From NCBI RefSeq assembly GCF_005877055.1, contig NZ_CP039424.1:1736001-1800000 (forward strand): a stretch of DNA of 64,000 bases, written 5' to 3'. The notes beneath the pieces were generated by a model, which saw only the letters and a program-made list of their open reading frames with translations, was not told where the DNA came from and did no database searches. Both the position numbers and the translations under genes were made by a program. The stretch is from Citricoccus sp. SGAir0253. Lineage in GTDB: Bacteria > Actinomycetota > Actinomycetes > Actinomycetales > Micrococcaceae. Positions 42,361 through 51,559 of this stretch are shown one piece after another. Every line of letters begins with the position of its first letter. Positions within the stretch are counted from its first letter, which is position 1.

Positions 42361-43374
42361 GTGAGCACCCCCACCCAGTCGCCGTCCCCCCGCACCGCCG
42401 CCGGGGCCGGCACCCCCGCGTCCCGCCGCCGGGGCCTGCCGCGGGACATCACCCGCACCACGTACTGGCTCGCCGTCGTCTCGCTCGTGACGGAGATCGG
42501 CATCATCGTCACGGGCGGCGCCGTGCGGCTGACCAAGTCGGGCCTGGGCTGCCCCACGTGGCCGCGGTGCACCCCCGAGTCGCTGACGAACACCCCCGAG
42601 ATGGGCATCCACGGGTACATCGAGTTCGGCAACCGCACCCTGACGTTCGTGGTCGGCCTCGCGGCGCTGGCCGTGCTGCTGTGGGTCTGGAACCTGCGCC
42701 GGACGCACCCGGGCATCTTCTGGATCTCCGTGGGCATGCTCGCCTGTATCCCGGCGCAGGCCGTGGTCGGCGGCATCACGGTCCTCACCGGGCTCAACCC
42801 CTGGGTGGTGGCCGTGCACTTCCTCGTCTCCTCGGTCATGGTCAGCTTCGCCACGCTGCTGGTGAACCGGGTGGCCGCGGAGTGGCGGCACCGCGAGGAC
42901 CCCTCCCGGCCGGTCACCCTCGTGGACGGCGAGACCACGCGGCTGTCCCGGGCGATGGGCTGGGTCGTCTTCGGGGCCGGCTGGGCCGTCCTGTACCTGG
43001 GCACCGTGGTCACGGGCACGGGGCCGCACGGCGGGGACGCCGACGCGCCCCGGCACGCCTTCGACCCGCTCGTCGTCACCCGGATCCACGCCCTGCCCGT
43101 GTACCTCATGACGGCCGCCGCCGTGGTGCTGCTGGTGGCGGTGCTGCGCCAGCGCTCCTCGCGGCTGCAGCGCGTCTCCGCCTGGACGCTCCTGGCCGCG
43201 ATCGTCTACCAGGCCGGCATCGGCTACACGCAGCACTTCACCGGCCTGCCGATCGGGCTCGTGCTGCTGCACATGCTCGGCACCGGCCTCGTCGTGTGGG
43301 CCATGACCACGGCGTGGGACCGCCAGGTGTCCCGCTACCGGGTGCGGCCCGCCGCGGTCGCCACCGCCGGCTGA
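42361..43374 (+). CDS. ctaA: Heme A synthase
   Basis: Oxidises heme O to heme A for aa3-type cytochrome oxidase. The 337-residue protein has eight TM helices. Heme-binding and catalytic signatures are visible: GGAVRLTKSGLGCPTWPRC with the conserved Cys pair in the first extracytoplasmic loop, IHGYIEFGNRTLTF (His and Glu), AVHFLVSSVM and, in the second half, RIHALPVY and LLHMLGTGL (His ligands). The GTG start has GAGGAA at 7 nt. It is convergent with ctaB, which makes heme O. Confidence 0.94.
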   Translation: MSTPTQSPSPRTAAGAGTPASRRRGLPRDITRTTYWLAVVSLVTEIGIIVTGGAVRLTKSGLGCPTWPRCTPESLTNTPEMGIHGYIEFGNRTLTFVVGLAALAVLLWVWNLRRTHPGIFWISVGMLACIPAQAVVGGITVLTGLNPWVVAVHFLVSSVMVSFATLLVNRVAAEWRHREDPSRPVTLVDGETTRLSRAMGWVVFGAGWAVLYLGTVVTGTGPHGGDADAPRHAFDPLVVTRIHALPVYLMTAAAVVLLVAVLRQRSSRLQRVSAWTLLAAIVYQAGIGYTQHFTGLPIGLVLLHMLGTGLVVWAMTTAWDRQVSRYRVRPAAVATAG

Positions 43375-43688
43375 CGCAGGCGTCTCGCGGGAGGCCGCCG
43401 GCCGGGGCGAGGGCCGGCAGGGGGACGAGGTTCCACGCCGGGCCCTGCGCCGGCCGCGGCGGTTACTGCGACGACTCCGGCACGGGCACCGACAGCGAGG
43501 AGGCGGCCCGGCCCGGCGGCCCGGCCCAGGAGGGACCCGACGACGGCGCCCATCGCCGCGTCCGGCCACGCGCGCCGACCGCGCGGGTCACCGCCTGCCG
43601 GCCGCCGGCCGGGGCGCGTCGTGCCCGCCGGTTCGGGACCGGCAGGGCCGGGACCGTCCGGGATGCCGGGTCAGGCCGGGACGCCGGG
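43375..43688. other. Intergenic region between convergent ctaA and ctaB
   Basis: This 314-nt gap shows no coding sequence that I can support; the open frames crossing it are high-GC shadows. It contains a candidate ctaA terminator (GCCGGCC at 43397-43403 with GGCCGGC at 43412-43418, 8-nt loop) and the start of an 18-bp tandem repeat that runs into ctaB. Confidence 0.6.
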
Positions 43689-43710
43689 TCAGGCCGGGAT
43701 GCCGGGGACC
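43660..43710. repeat. 18-bp tandem repeat at the 3' end of ctaB
   Basis: Units GGGATGCCGGGTCAGGCC (43660-43677), a copy with one change (43678-43695) and a partial third copy (43696-43710). The ctaB stop codon and last six codons lie inside it; each full unit would carry the same stop, so loss or gain of a unit would not extend the protein. Confidence 0.65.
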
Positions 43711-44678
43711 GGCATGAGCGGCTCGCCCACGAAGGGGTCCACCGCCAGCGCCACGAAGACGAGCGTCAAGTACGTGATGGAGAGGTGGAAGACCTTCATG
43801 GCCTTCTTGTCGTCGTAGTCCGGGCGCTGCGCCCGCGCGTAGAGCACGTGGCACTCGTACACGAACCAGCCGCCGGCCACCACGGCGACCGCCGTGTAGA
43901 CGATGCCGGCCCAGCCGAGCGGGACGAGCAGCAGCGAGCACGCCACGGTCGCCCAGGCGTAGAGGACCACCTGGCTGGACACCACGCGGGCCGAGGCCAC
44001 GGCCCCGAGCATGGGCACCTCGGCCTGCTGGTAGTCCTTCTTGTACTTCAGGGACAGCGGCCAGTAGTGCGGCGGGGTCCACAGGAAGATGATGAGGAAC
44101 AGTACGATCGCGGGCCACTCCACGGTCCCGCGCACGGCCGCCCAGGCGATGAGCACGGGGAAGCAGCCGGCGATCCCGCCCCACACGATGTTCTGCTCGG
44201 TGCGGCGCTTGAGCACGAGACTGTAGACCACCACGTAGAAGAAGATCGCGGCCACGCCGAGGCCGGCGGCCAGCAGGTTCGTCCCGAGCCCGAGGATGAG
44301 GATCGAGACCACGCCGATCGTCCAGGAGAAGACGAGGGCCTCCCGCGGGGTCAGCTCGCCCGTGACGAGCGGCCGGTTCTCGGTACGCTTCATGACCTTG
44401 TCGATGTCGCGGTCGATGTAGCAGTTGAAGGCCGCGGAGGACCCGGCGGCCAGGGCCCCGCCCACCATGGTGGCGACCATGGTCAGCAGGTCCGGGAAGC
44501 CCCGCTGGGCGAAGATCATGGTGGGCAGCGTGGTGACCAGCAGCAGCTCCATGACGCGCGGCTTGGTCAGGGCCACGTAGGCCGCGGCCTTCCGCCCGAA
44601 GCCCAGCTTCCGGGTCTCGGAACGGACGCCGGACGGCGTGGTGGTCCCGGCGGACTGGGCATCAAGGGTGCTGGGCAT
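43689..44678 (-). CDS. ctaB: Protoheme IX farnesyltransferase (heme O synthase)
   Basis: Attaches a farnesyl group to heme B to give heme O, the substrate of CtaA. The 329-residue UbiA-type membrane protein has nine TM helices and both Asp-rich motifs: [20 protein letters not shown] and, later, [14 protein letters not shown] region with [14 protein letters not shown]. The N-terminus of about 30 residues is polar. The ATG lacks a strong ribosome site. It is divergent from tkt, with a 249-nt gap. Confidence 0.95.
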   Translation of the reverse strand: MPSTLDAQSAGTTTPSGVRSETRKLGFGRKAAAYVALTKPRVMELLLVTTLPTMIFAQRGFPDLLTMVATMVGGALAAGSSAAFNCYIDRDIDKVMKRTENRPLVTGELTPREALVFSWTIGVVSILILGLGTNLLAAGLGVAAIFFYVVVYSLVLKRRTEQNIVWGGIAGCFPVLIAWAAVRGTVEWPAIVLFLIIFLWTPPHYWPLSLKYKKDYQQAEVPMLGAVASARVVSSQVVLYAWATVACSLLLVPLGWAGIVYTAVAVVAGGWFVYECHVLYARAQRPDYDDKKAMKVFHLSITYLTLVFVALAVDPFVGEPLMPVPGIPA

Positions 44679-44774
44679 CTACTTCTCACGGTGCAGGAGG
44701 ACGGGGACGGCGTTCGGCCACGGCCCGCGCTCCTCCGACAGCGTCGGACGGCGGGCCCGGGGAACACCCCTCCC

Positions 44775-44877
44775 AGTGTACCCGTCCGCGACCGGGGCGG
44801 TCGGCCCCGCGGCGACTGGCGCCCGTGGCCCTCCCCACGTCGCCGCCGGGCTCACCGGGCCGCATTCGGGATAAGCT
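44775..44877. promoter_or_regulatory. Candidate divergent promoters of ctaB and tkt
   Basis: TACACT on the minus strand (44780-44775) could be the ctaB -10, giving a leader of about 90 nt, and TAAGCT (44872-44877) the tkt -10, about 50 nt before its GTG. Neither has a good -35. The 249-nt gap shows no gene. Confidence 0.35.
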
Positions 44878-44927
44878 GGCCCGAGGCCGGCACCGGCCGC
44901 AGGACCATCCCACCAGGAGCAGCTTTC

Positions 44928-47117
44928 GTGACCTCAGTCCCGGCATCCACCACCGGAACCGCCACGCAGGGGCAGTCCCCCCTGCGGCGACAGTCCCCCG
45001 CCCGCGAGTACACGTACTCCGACCTGGACCGCGCGGCCGTGGACACGCTGCGCGTCCTCGCCGCCGACGCCGTGGAGAAGGTCGGCAACGGCCACCCCGG
45101 CACGGCGATCTCGCTGGCCCCGGTCGCCTGGCAGCTGTACCAGAACGTCATGCACCTGGACCCGTCCGACCCCACGTGGGCCGGCCGCGACCGCTTCATC
45201 CTCTCCGCCGGCCACACCTCCCTGACCCAGTACCTGCAGCTGTTCGCCGCCGGCGCCGGGATCGAGCTGGAGGACCTGCAGTCCCTGCGCACGTGGGGCT
45301 CCAAGACCCCGGGGCACCCGGAGTACGGCCACACCGACGGCGTCGAGATCACCACCGGGCCGCTGGGCCAGGGGCTCGCCTCCGCCGTGGGCTTCGCCTA
45401 CGCGCAGCGCCGCCTGCGCGGCCTGCTGGACCCGGAGGCGCCCGTGGGCACCAGCCCGTTCGACCACCACGTCTTCGTCATCGCCTCGGACGGCGACATG
45501 CAGGAGGGCGTCACCTCGGAGGCCTCCTCCCTCGCGGGGCACCAGGAGCTCGGCAGCCTCGTGGTGATCTACGACGACAACGAGATCTCCATCGAGGACG
45601 ACACGGACGTCGCCTTCAGCGAGGACGTGGCCGCCCGCTACCGCGCCTACGGCTGGCACGTGCAGACCGTGGACTGGCTGTCCACGGGCGAGTACGCCGA
45701 GGACACCCGCGCCCTGTACGACGCGATCGCCGCGGCCAAGGCGGAGACGGGCGCCCCCTCCCTCATCTGCCTGCGGACCGTGATCGGCTGGCCTTCCCCG
45801 GGCAAGAAGGACACGGGGGCCATCCACGGCTCCAAGCTCGGCGACGACGAGCTGCGGGCGCTCAAGGAGGTCCTCGGCTTCGACCCGGAGCACTCCTTCG
45901 CCGTCGACGACGCCGTCCTGGCCCACGCGCGCGGGCTCGGGGACCGCTCGGCCGCCTACCGCGAGACGTGGGAGGCCGCCTACCGCGCCTGGCGCGAGGA
46001 CAACCCGGACCGGGCGGCCCTGTACGACCGCCTCTCCGCCGGCCGCCTGCCGGAGGGCTTCGCCGAGGCCTTCCCGTCCTTCGAGGCGGACTTCGACGCG
46101 AGGTTCGGCGGCGGGGCCAAGGGCCTGGCCACCCGGGCCGCCTCGGGCACGGTGCTCTCCGCGCTCGCCCCGGTGATGCCGGAACTGTGGGGCGGCTCGG
46201 CCGACCTGGCCGGGTCCAACAACACCACGATGGACGGCGCGGACTCCTTCATCCCCGCCTCCCGGCAGACGAGCACGTGGAAGGGCGGGCCCTACGGCCG
46301 GACCCTGCACTTCGGGGTCCGCGAGCACGCCGCCGGCGCCATCGTCAACGGCATCTCGCTGGGCTCGCTGCTGCGCGCCTACTCGGGCACGTTCCTGATC
46401 TTCTCCGACTACCAGCGCCCCGCCATCCGCATCGGCGCGCTCATGGGCACCCCGGCGATCTACGTGTGGACGCACGACTCGATCGGCCTGGGCGAGGACG
46501 GCCCGACCCACCAGCCGGTCGAGCAGCTCGCGAGCCTGCGGGCCATCCCGGGTCTGGCCGTCGTCCGCCCGGCGGACGCCAACGAGGTCTCGTGGGCCTG
46601 GCGCACCATCCTCGAGCGCACCGACGGCCCGGCGGGCATCGTCCTGTCCCGCCAGAACCTGCCCGTGTTCCCCCGCGGGGAGCAGGGCTTCTCCGCCGCG
46701 GAGGGCACGGCCCGGGGCGCCTACGTGCTCCTCGAGGCCACGGACGCCGCCGGCGAGGCCGTGGAGCCGCGGGCCATCCTCATCGGCACCGGCTCGGAGG
46801 TCCAGCTGGCGGTCGAGGCCCGGCACGCCCTGCAGGCCGAGGGCATCCCCACGCGCGTGGTGTCCGCCCCCTGCCTCGAGTGGTTCGACGCCCAGGACGA
46901 GGCGTACCGCACCGAGGTGCTCCCGGACAACGGTGCCGTGCGCGTCTCCGTGGAGGCCGGCATCGCCCAGGGCTGGGCGAAGTACATCGGCGTGCGCGGC
47001 GCGCACGTCTCGCTCGAGCACTTCGGCGCCTCGGCCGACTACCAGACCCTGTACCGCGAGTTCGGGATCACGGCCGGGGCCGTGGCCGCCGCGGCGCGGG
47101 ACCTGCTCGAGAACTGA
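44928..47117 (+). CDS. tkt: Transketolase
   Basis: Thiamine-diphosphate enzyme of the non-oxidative pentose phosphate pathway; it makes sedoheptulose 7-phosphate, which also feeds the heptose operon. The 729-residue protein has GNGHPGTAISLAP near residue 49, the TPP/metal motif SDGDMQEGVTSEASSLAGH near 187, YDDNEISIEDDT, and LGEDGPTHQPVEQL near 517 in the pyrimidine domain, plus the C-terminal GTGSEVQLAVEA domain. The GTG start has CAGGAG at 9 nt. It is the first of six genes running tkt-tal-pgi-zwf-opcA-pgl. Confidence 0.96.
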   Translation: MTSVPASTTGTATQGQSPLRRQSPAREYTYSDLDRAAVDTLRVLAADAVEKVGNGHPGTAISLAPVAWQLYQNVMHLDPSDPTWAGRDRFILSAGHTSLTQYLQLFAAGAGIELEDLQSLRTWGSKTPGHPEYGHTDGVEITTGPLGQGLASAVGFAYAQRRLRGLLDPEAPVGTSPFDHHVFVIASDGDMQEGVTSEASSLAGHQELGSLVVIYDDNEISIEDDTDVAFSEDVAARYRAYGWHVQTVDWLSTGEYAEDTRALYDAIAAAKAETGAPSLICLRTVIGWPSPGKKDTGAIHGSKLGDDELRALKEVLGFDPEHSFAVDDAVLAHARGLGDRSAAYRETWEAAYRAWREDNPDRAALYDRLSAGRLPEGFAEAFPSFEADFDARFGGGAKGLATRAASGTVLSALAPVMPELWGGSADLAGSNNTTMDGADSFIPASRQTSTWKGGPYGRTLHFGVREHAAGAIVNGISLGSLLRAYSGTFLIFSDYQRPAIRIGALMGTPAIYVWTHDSIGLGEDGPTHQPVEQLASLRAIPGLAVVRPADANEVSWAWRTILERTDGPAGIVLSRQNLPVFPRGEQGFSAAEGTARGAYVLLEATDAAGEAVEPRAILIGTGSEVQLAVEARHALQAEGIPTRVVSAPCLEWFDAQDEAYRTEVLPDNGAVRVSVEAGIAQGWAKYIGVRGAHVSLEHFGASADYQTLYREFGITAGAVAAAARDLLEN

Positions 47118-47147
47118 CCTGGACCACCGGACACGGGAGCGCACGAG

Positions 47148-48269
47148 ATGACCGAACAGAACCCCAACACCCGGGCACTGGCCGAGGCCGGCGTCTCCAT
47201 CTGGCTGGACGACCTGTCCCGGGACCGCATCGACTCGGGGAACCTCCGCGAGCTGATCGGGACCCGCAACGTCACGGGCGTGACCACGAACCCGTCCATC
47301 TTCGCGAACGCCCTCCGGGACGGCGGCCCCTACGCCGAGCAGCTGGCCGGGCTGGCAGCCCAGGGCGCGGACGTGGACCGGGCCGTCTTCGAGCTCACCA
47401 CCCGTGACGTCCAGGCCGCCTGCGACGTGTTCGCCCCGGTCCACGAGGCGACCGGCGGCGTGGACGGGCGGGTCTCCATCGAGGTGGACCCCCGCTCCGC
47501 CCGCGACGCGGGCGCGACGGTGGCGGAGGCCCGCGAGCTGGCCGCGGCGGTGGACCGGCCCAACGTGCTCGTGAAGATCCCGGCCACCGTGGAGGGGCTC
47601 GAGGCCATCACGGCCACCCTCGCGGCGGGCATCAGCGTCAACGTGACCCTGATCTTCTCCCTGGCGCGCTACCGCGAGGTCCTCAACGCGTGGCTGCTCG
47701 GCCTCGAGCAGGCCCGCGCGGCCGGCCACGACCTGTCCAGCCTCCACTCGGTGGCCAGCTTCTTCGTGTCGCGCGTGGACACCGAGGTGGACCGCCGGCT
47801 GCGCGAGTCCGGCGCCGAGGGCGTGGAGGAGCTCACCGGCAGGGCGGGACTGGCGAACGCCCGGCTCGCCCACCGCATCTTCACCGAGACGCTGGACACG
47901 GAGCGCTGGCGGCTGCTCGAGTCCGCCGGGGCCCGTCCCCAGCGGCCGCTGTGGGCCTCCACGGGCACCAAGGACCCCGCACTGCCGGACACCCTCTACG
48001 TCACGGGCCTCGTGGCCCCGGGCACGGTCAACACCATGCCGGAGAAGACCCTGGAGGCCCTCGCCGAGCACGGCGAGGTTACCGGGGACACGGTCACGGG
48101 CACCGGCGAGGAGTCCGACCGCGTCCTGGACGCGATCGGGCACGCGGGCGTCGACTACGACGACGTCGTCCGGGTCCTCGAGGAGGAGGGCCTCGAGAAG
48201 TTCGTCACCAGCTGGAACGAGCTGCTCGCCACCGTCCGCGCCGCCCTGCAGCACGCCGCCACCCACTAG
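47148..48269 (+). CDS. tal: Transaldolase
   Basis: Moves a dihydroxyacetone unit between sugar phosphates through a Schiff base. The 373-residue protein is the long actinobacterial type, starting [17 protein letters not shown], with [13 protein letters not shown], and [15 protein letters not shown] holding the Schiff-base Lys143. [15 protein letters not shown] follows. The ATG comes 30 nt after tkt, with GGGAGC ahead. A hairpin separates it from pgi, so pgi may also be read from its own promoter. Confidence 0.96.
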   Translation: MTEQNPNTRALAEAGVSIWLDDLSRDRIDSGNLRELIGTRNVTGVTTNPSIFANALRDGGPYAEQLAGLAAQGADVDRAVFELTTRDVQAACDVFAPVHEATGGVDGRVSIEVDPRSARDAGATVAEARELAAAVDRPNVLVKIPATVEGLEAITATLAAGISVNVTLIFSLARYREVLNAWLLGLEQARAAGHDLSSLHSVASFFVSRVDTEVDRRLRESGAEGVEELTGRAGLANARLAHRIFTETLDTERWRLLESAGARPQRPLWASTGTKDPALPDTLYVTGLVAPGTVNTMPEKTLEALAEHGEVTGDTVTGTGEESDRVLDAIGHAGVDYDDVVRVLEEEGLEKFVTSWNELLATVRAALQHAATH

Positions 48270-48277
48270 GGGCCCGG

Positions 48278-48306
48278 GCCCGGCCGGGTGGTCCCGCCCA
48301 CCGGCC
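48278..48306 (+). terminator. Hairpin between tal and pgi
   Basis: CCGGCCGGGTGG (48278-48289) pairs with CCACCGGCCGG (48296-48306) with one bulged G and a short loop. It sits 8 nt beyond the tal stop in the 94-nt gap and could be a terminator or attenuator within the pathway cluster. Confidence 0.45.
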
Positions 48307-48363
48307 GGCCGTGACCCGGACCGCCCCACCGCACCCCGCAGGCAACGACCCCAGGAGACCCCC

Positions 48364-49986
48364 ATGAGTTCGCTCGGACTGCAGGCCACCGGCGCCGCGC
48401 TCGAGGCCATCGACCGCCACGTGCCCGGACTGGTCGAGGACCGCGTCGCCAGCCGGCTGGCCGCGCAGGACGCGACCCTGTGGGGCCCGGAGGCCGAGCA
48501 GGAGGCCTCGAGGCGGCTGGGCTGGATGGACCCGTTCGCCGCCGCGCGGGAGCTGCTGCCCCGCCTCGGGGCGCTGCGGGCCGAGCTGGCCGCCGGCGGC
48601 ATCACCCGCGTGGTGCTCGCCGGCATGGGCGGGTCCTCGCTCGCGCCCGAGGTCATCGCGGCCTCGGCCGGGGTGCCGCTGACCGTGCTGGACTCGACCG
48701 ACCCGGAGATGGTGGGCAACGTCCTGGCCGCCGGCGTCAAGGACACCGTGCTCGTGGTCTCCTCCAAGTCGGGCTCCACCGTGGAGACCGACTCCCAGCG
48801 CCGCGTGTTCGAGCAGGCGTTCCGGGACGCCGGGGTGGACCCCGCGGCGCACGTGGTGGTCGTGACGGACCCGGGCTCCCCCCTCGAGCAGTCCGCCCGA
48901 GAGGCCGGCTACCGCGTGTTCACGGCCGACCCCACGGTCGGCGGGCGGTACTCCGCACTCACCGCGTTCGGCGTGGTCCCCACGGCGCTGGCCGGGGTGG
49001 ACGTGGCCCGGCTGCTGGACGAGGCCGAGGAGACCCTCGAGGTCCTGGCCGCGGACGACGAGGACAACCCCGGACTGCAGCTGGGCGCCGCGATGGCCGG
49101 CACCGAGCCGCTGCGGGACAAGCTCGTGTTCTCCGACGAGGGCTCCGGGCTGGTCGGCCTCGCCGACTGGGCCGAGCAGCTCATCGCCGAGTCCACGGGC
49201 AAGCAGGGCACCGGCGTGCTCCCCGTGGTGGTGGACGCGGGCGACCCCGAGACGGCCTCCGCCGCGGACGACCTGCTGCAGGTGCGCCTCGTGCCGGATC
49301 CCGACGACGGCGTGGACCCCGGGGCGGACGACGGCCCGGCCCCGCACGCCGTGGCGGTCTTCGGCTCCCTCGGCGCTCAACTGCTGCTGTGGGAGGTCGC
49401 CACGGCGGTCGCCGGCCGCATCCTCGGCATCAACCCCTTCGACCAGCCCGACGTCGAGGCCGCCAAGGCGGCCGCCCGCGGGCTGCTCGACGCCACCCCG
49501 GAGCCCGCAGCGCCCGACGCGGTGCTGGACTGCGTGGAGGTCACCGGACCGGCCGCCGTCGTGGCCGCCGGGGACGCGCCCGGGGTGCTGGCCGCCGTCG
49601 CCGGCCTGGTCCCGGAGCACGGGTACCTGGCGGTCCAGGCCTACCTCGACCGCCTCGGCTACCCCGAGCTCGAGACCCTGCGCCCGGTGCTGGCCCGGCT
49701 GTCCGGCCGCCCCGTGACCTTCGGCTGGGGTCCGCGCTTCCTGCACTCCACGGGCCAGTACCACAAGGGCGGCCCGGAGGCGGCCGTGTTCCTGCAGGTC
49801 ACGGCCGACTCGGACGTGGACCTGGCCATCCCCGGACGGCCGTACACCTTCGGCCAGCTCATCGCCGCCCAGGCGGCGGGCGACGCGGCCGTGCTCCGCG
49901 AGCACGGGCTGACGGTGGTGCGCCTGCACCTGACCGAGCGGGGCCAGGGCATCGCCCAGCTGCTCAACGGGTTCCGCGGTGCCTGA
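48364..49986 (+). CDS. pgi: Glucose-6-phosphate isomerase
   Basis: Interconverts glucose 6-phosphate and fructose 6-phosphate. The 540-residue protein has two SIS domains: GMGGSSLAPEVI near residue 87 and SKSGSTVETDSQ near 134 bind the sugar phosphate; RFLHSTGQYHKGGP lies near the end. It lacks the classical PGI signatures of E. coli and belongs to the divergent actinobacterial group found in this gene cluster, so bifunctional variants are possible. The ATG follows CAGGAG. It overlaps zwf by 8 nt. Confidence 0.92.
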   Translation: MSSLGLQATGAALEAIDRHVPGLVEDRVASRLAAQDATLWGPEAEQEASRRLGWMDPFAAARELLPRLGALRAELAAGGITRVVLAGMGGSSLAPEVIAASAGVPLTVLDSTDPEMVGNVLAAGVKDTVLVVSSKSGSTVETDSQRRVFEQAFRDAGVDPAAHVVVVTDPGSPLEQSAREAGYRVFTADPTVGGRYSALTAFGVVPTALAGVDVARLLDEAEETLEVLAADDEDNPGLQLGAAMAGTEPLRDKLVFSDEGSGLVGLADWAEQLIAESTGKQGTGVLPVVVDAGDPETASAADDLLQVRLVPDPDDGVDPGADDGPAPHAVAVFGSLGAQLLLWEVATAVAGRILGINPFDQPDVEAAKAAARGLLDATPEPAAPDAVLDCVEVTGPAAVVAAGDAPGVLAAVAGLVPEHGYLAVQAYLDRLGYPELETLRPVLARLSGRPVTFGWGPRFLHSTGQYHKGGPEAAVFLQVTADSDVDLAIPGRPYTFGQLIAAQAAGDAAVLREHGLTVVRLHLTERGQGIAQLLNGFRGA

Positions 49987-51559
49987 CTCCCTGCGCCGCA
50001 ATCCCCTCCGCGACCCCCGCGACCGCCGCCTGACCCGGATCGCCGGGCCCTCCGCGCTCGTGCTCTTCGGCGTCACCGGTGACCTGGCGCGCAAGAAGCT
50101 GCTGCCGGCCATCTACGACCTGGCCAACCGCGGCCTGCTGCCGCCCGGGTTCTCGCTCGTGGGCTTCGGCCGCCGCGACTGGGACGACGAGGAGTTCACG
50201 GCCTACGTGCGCGCCTCGGTGGAGGCCTCCTCCCGCACCGGCTGGAACGACAGCGTCTGGGACCAGCTGCGCGGCGGCTTCCGGTTCGTCTCGGGCGGCT
50301 TCGACGACCAGGCCGCCTACGAGCGGCTCGGCGAGACGCTCACCGCCCTGGAGGCCTCCCGGGGCACGGGCGGCAACACGGTGTTCTACCTGTCCATCCC
50401 GCCGGACTGGTTCGAGGAGGTCAGCCAGCAGTTGGCCGACCACGGACTGGCCGGGCGGCACCACGACTCGGGGACCCGGCCCTCCCCTGCCCGGTCCGGG
50501 TCCACCGGCCGGCCGTGGCGACGCGTGGTCATCGAGAAGCCCTTCGGGCATGACCTGGCCAGCGCCCGCGAGCTCAACGAGGTGATCGAGCAGGTGTTCG
50601 TGCCGGACGCCGTGTTCCGGATCGACCACTACCTGGGCAAGGAGACCGTCCAGAACATCCTGGCCCTGCGGTTCGCCAACCGCCTGTTCGAGCCGCTGTG
50701 GAACTCCAACCACGTGGACCACGTGCAGATCACCATGGCCGAGGACATCGGCATCGGCGGCCGCGCCGGGTACTACGACGGCGTGGGCGCGGCGCGCGAC
50801 GTCATCCAGAACCACCTGTTGCAGCTGCTGGCCCTGACCGCGATGGAGGAGCCCATCTCCTTCGACGCGGACCACCTGCGCGCCGAGAAGGAGAAGGTGC
50901 TCGCCGCCGTCGAGGTGCCCTCGGACCTGGGCGCCGCCTCGGCCCGCGGGCAGTACACGGGCGGCTGGCAGGGCGGCGAGCGGGTCACCGGGTTCCTCGA
51001 GGAGGAGGGCTTCAACCCCGGCTCCACGACCGAGACGTACGCGGCCCTGCGGCTGGGCATCCGCACGCGCCGCTGGGACGGCGTGCCGTTCTACCTGCGG
51101 GCGGGCAAGCGCCTGGGCCGCCGGGTCACGGAGATCGCCGTCGTCTTCAAGCGCGCCCCCAACCTGCTGTTCCCCGGGCACGGGGAGGACGAGTTCGGCC
51201 AGAACACGATCGTGGTGCGCGTCCAGCCGGACGAGGGCGTCACGATCCGCTTCGCCTCGAAGGTGCCCGGCACCCAGGCGGAGGTGCGGGACGTGACCAT
51301 GGACTTCGGCTACGGGCACGCCTTCACGGAGGACAGCCCCGAGGCCTACGAGCGGCTCATCCTGGACGTGCTGCTCGGGGAGCCGCCGCTGTTCCCCCGC
51401 CAGGAGGAGGTGGAGCTCTCCTGGGCCATCCTCGACCCGTTCGAGGAGTTCTGGGCCTCGCTGCCCGGCCAGCCCGAGCCCTACGACCCCGGCAGCTGGG
51501 GGCCGCGGTCGGCCGACGAGCTGATGGCGCGCGACGGCCGCGCGTGGAGGAGGCCCTGA
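49979..51559 (+). CDS. zwf: Glucose-6-phosphate 1-dehydrogenase
   Basis: First step of the oxidative pentose phosphate pathway, producing NADPH. The 526-residue protein has the GVTGDLARKKLLPAIYDL dinucleotide motif near residue 31, EKPFGHDL, and RIDHYLGKETVQN near 214 with the active-site His and Lys. A short Gly/Ser/Arg insert of about 20 residues precedes EKPFG. The GTG start overlaps the pgi stop; its own stop overlaps the opcA ATG by one base. OpcA encoded next is its assembly or redox partner in actinobacteria. Confidence 0.96.
   Translation: MPDSLRRNPLRDPRDRRLTRIAGPSALVLFGVTGDLARKKLLPAIYDLANRGLLPPGFSLVGFGRRDWDDEEFTAYVRASVEASSRTGWNDSVWDQLRGGFRFVSGGFDDQAAYERLGETLTALEASRGTGGNTVFYLSIPPDWFEEVSQQLADHGLAGRHHDSGTRPSPARSGSTGRPWRRVVIEKPFGHDLASARELNEVIEQVFVPDAVFRIDHYLGKETVQNILALRFANRLFEPLWNSNHVDHVQITMAEDIGIGGRAGYYDGVGAARDVIQNHLLQLLALTAMEEPISFDADHLRAEKEKVLAAVEVPSDLGAASARGQYTGGWQGGERVTGFLEEEGFNPGSTTETYAALRLGIRTRRWDGVPFYLRAGKRLGRRVTEIAVVFKRAPNLLFPGHGEDEFGQNTIVVRVQPDEGVTIRFASKVPGTQAEVRDVTMDFGYGHAFTEDSPEAYERLILDVLLGEPPLFPRQEEVELSWAILDPFEEFWASLPGQPEPYDPGSWGPRSADELMARDGRAWRRP

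Noticed and set aside
43588-44184. Minus-strand frame across the ctaA-ctaB gap
   Set aside because: It lies mostly inside ctaB in another frame and has low-complexity composition; no support as a gene.
42558-44927. Upstream extension of transketolase through ctaA and the intergenic region
   Set aside because: It is in the wrong frame for ctaA and reads through the opposite strand of ctaB; the GTG at 44928 has a good ribosome site and the family start.
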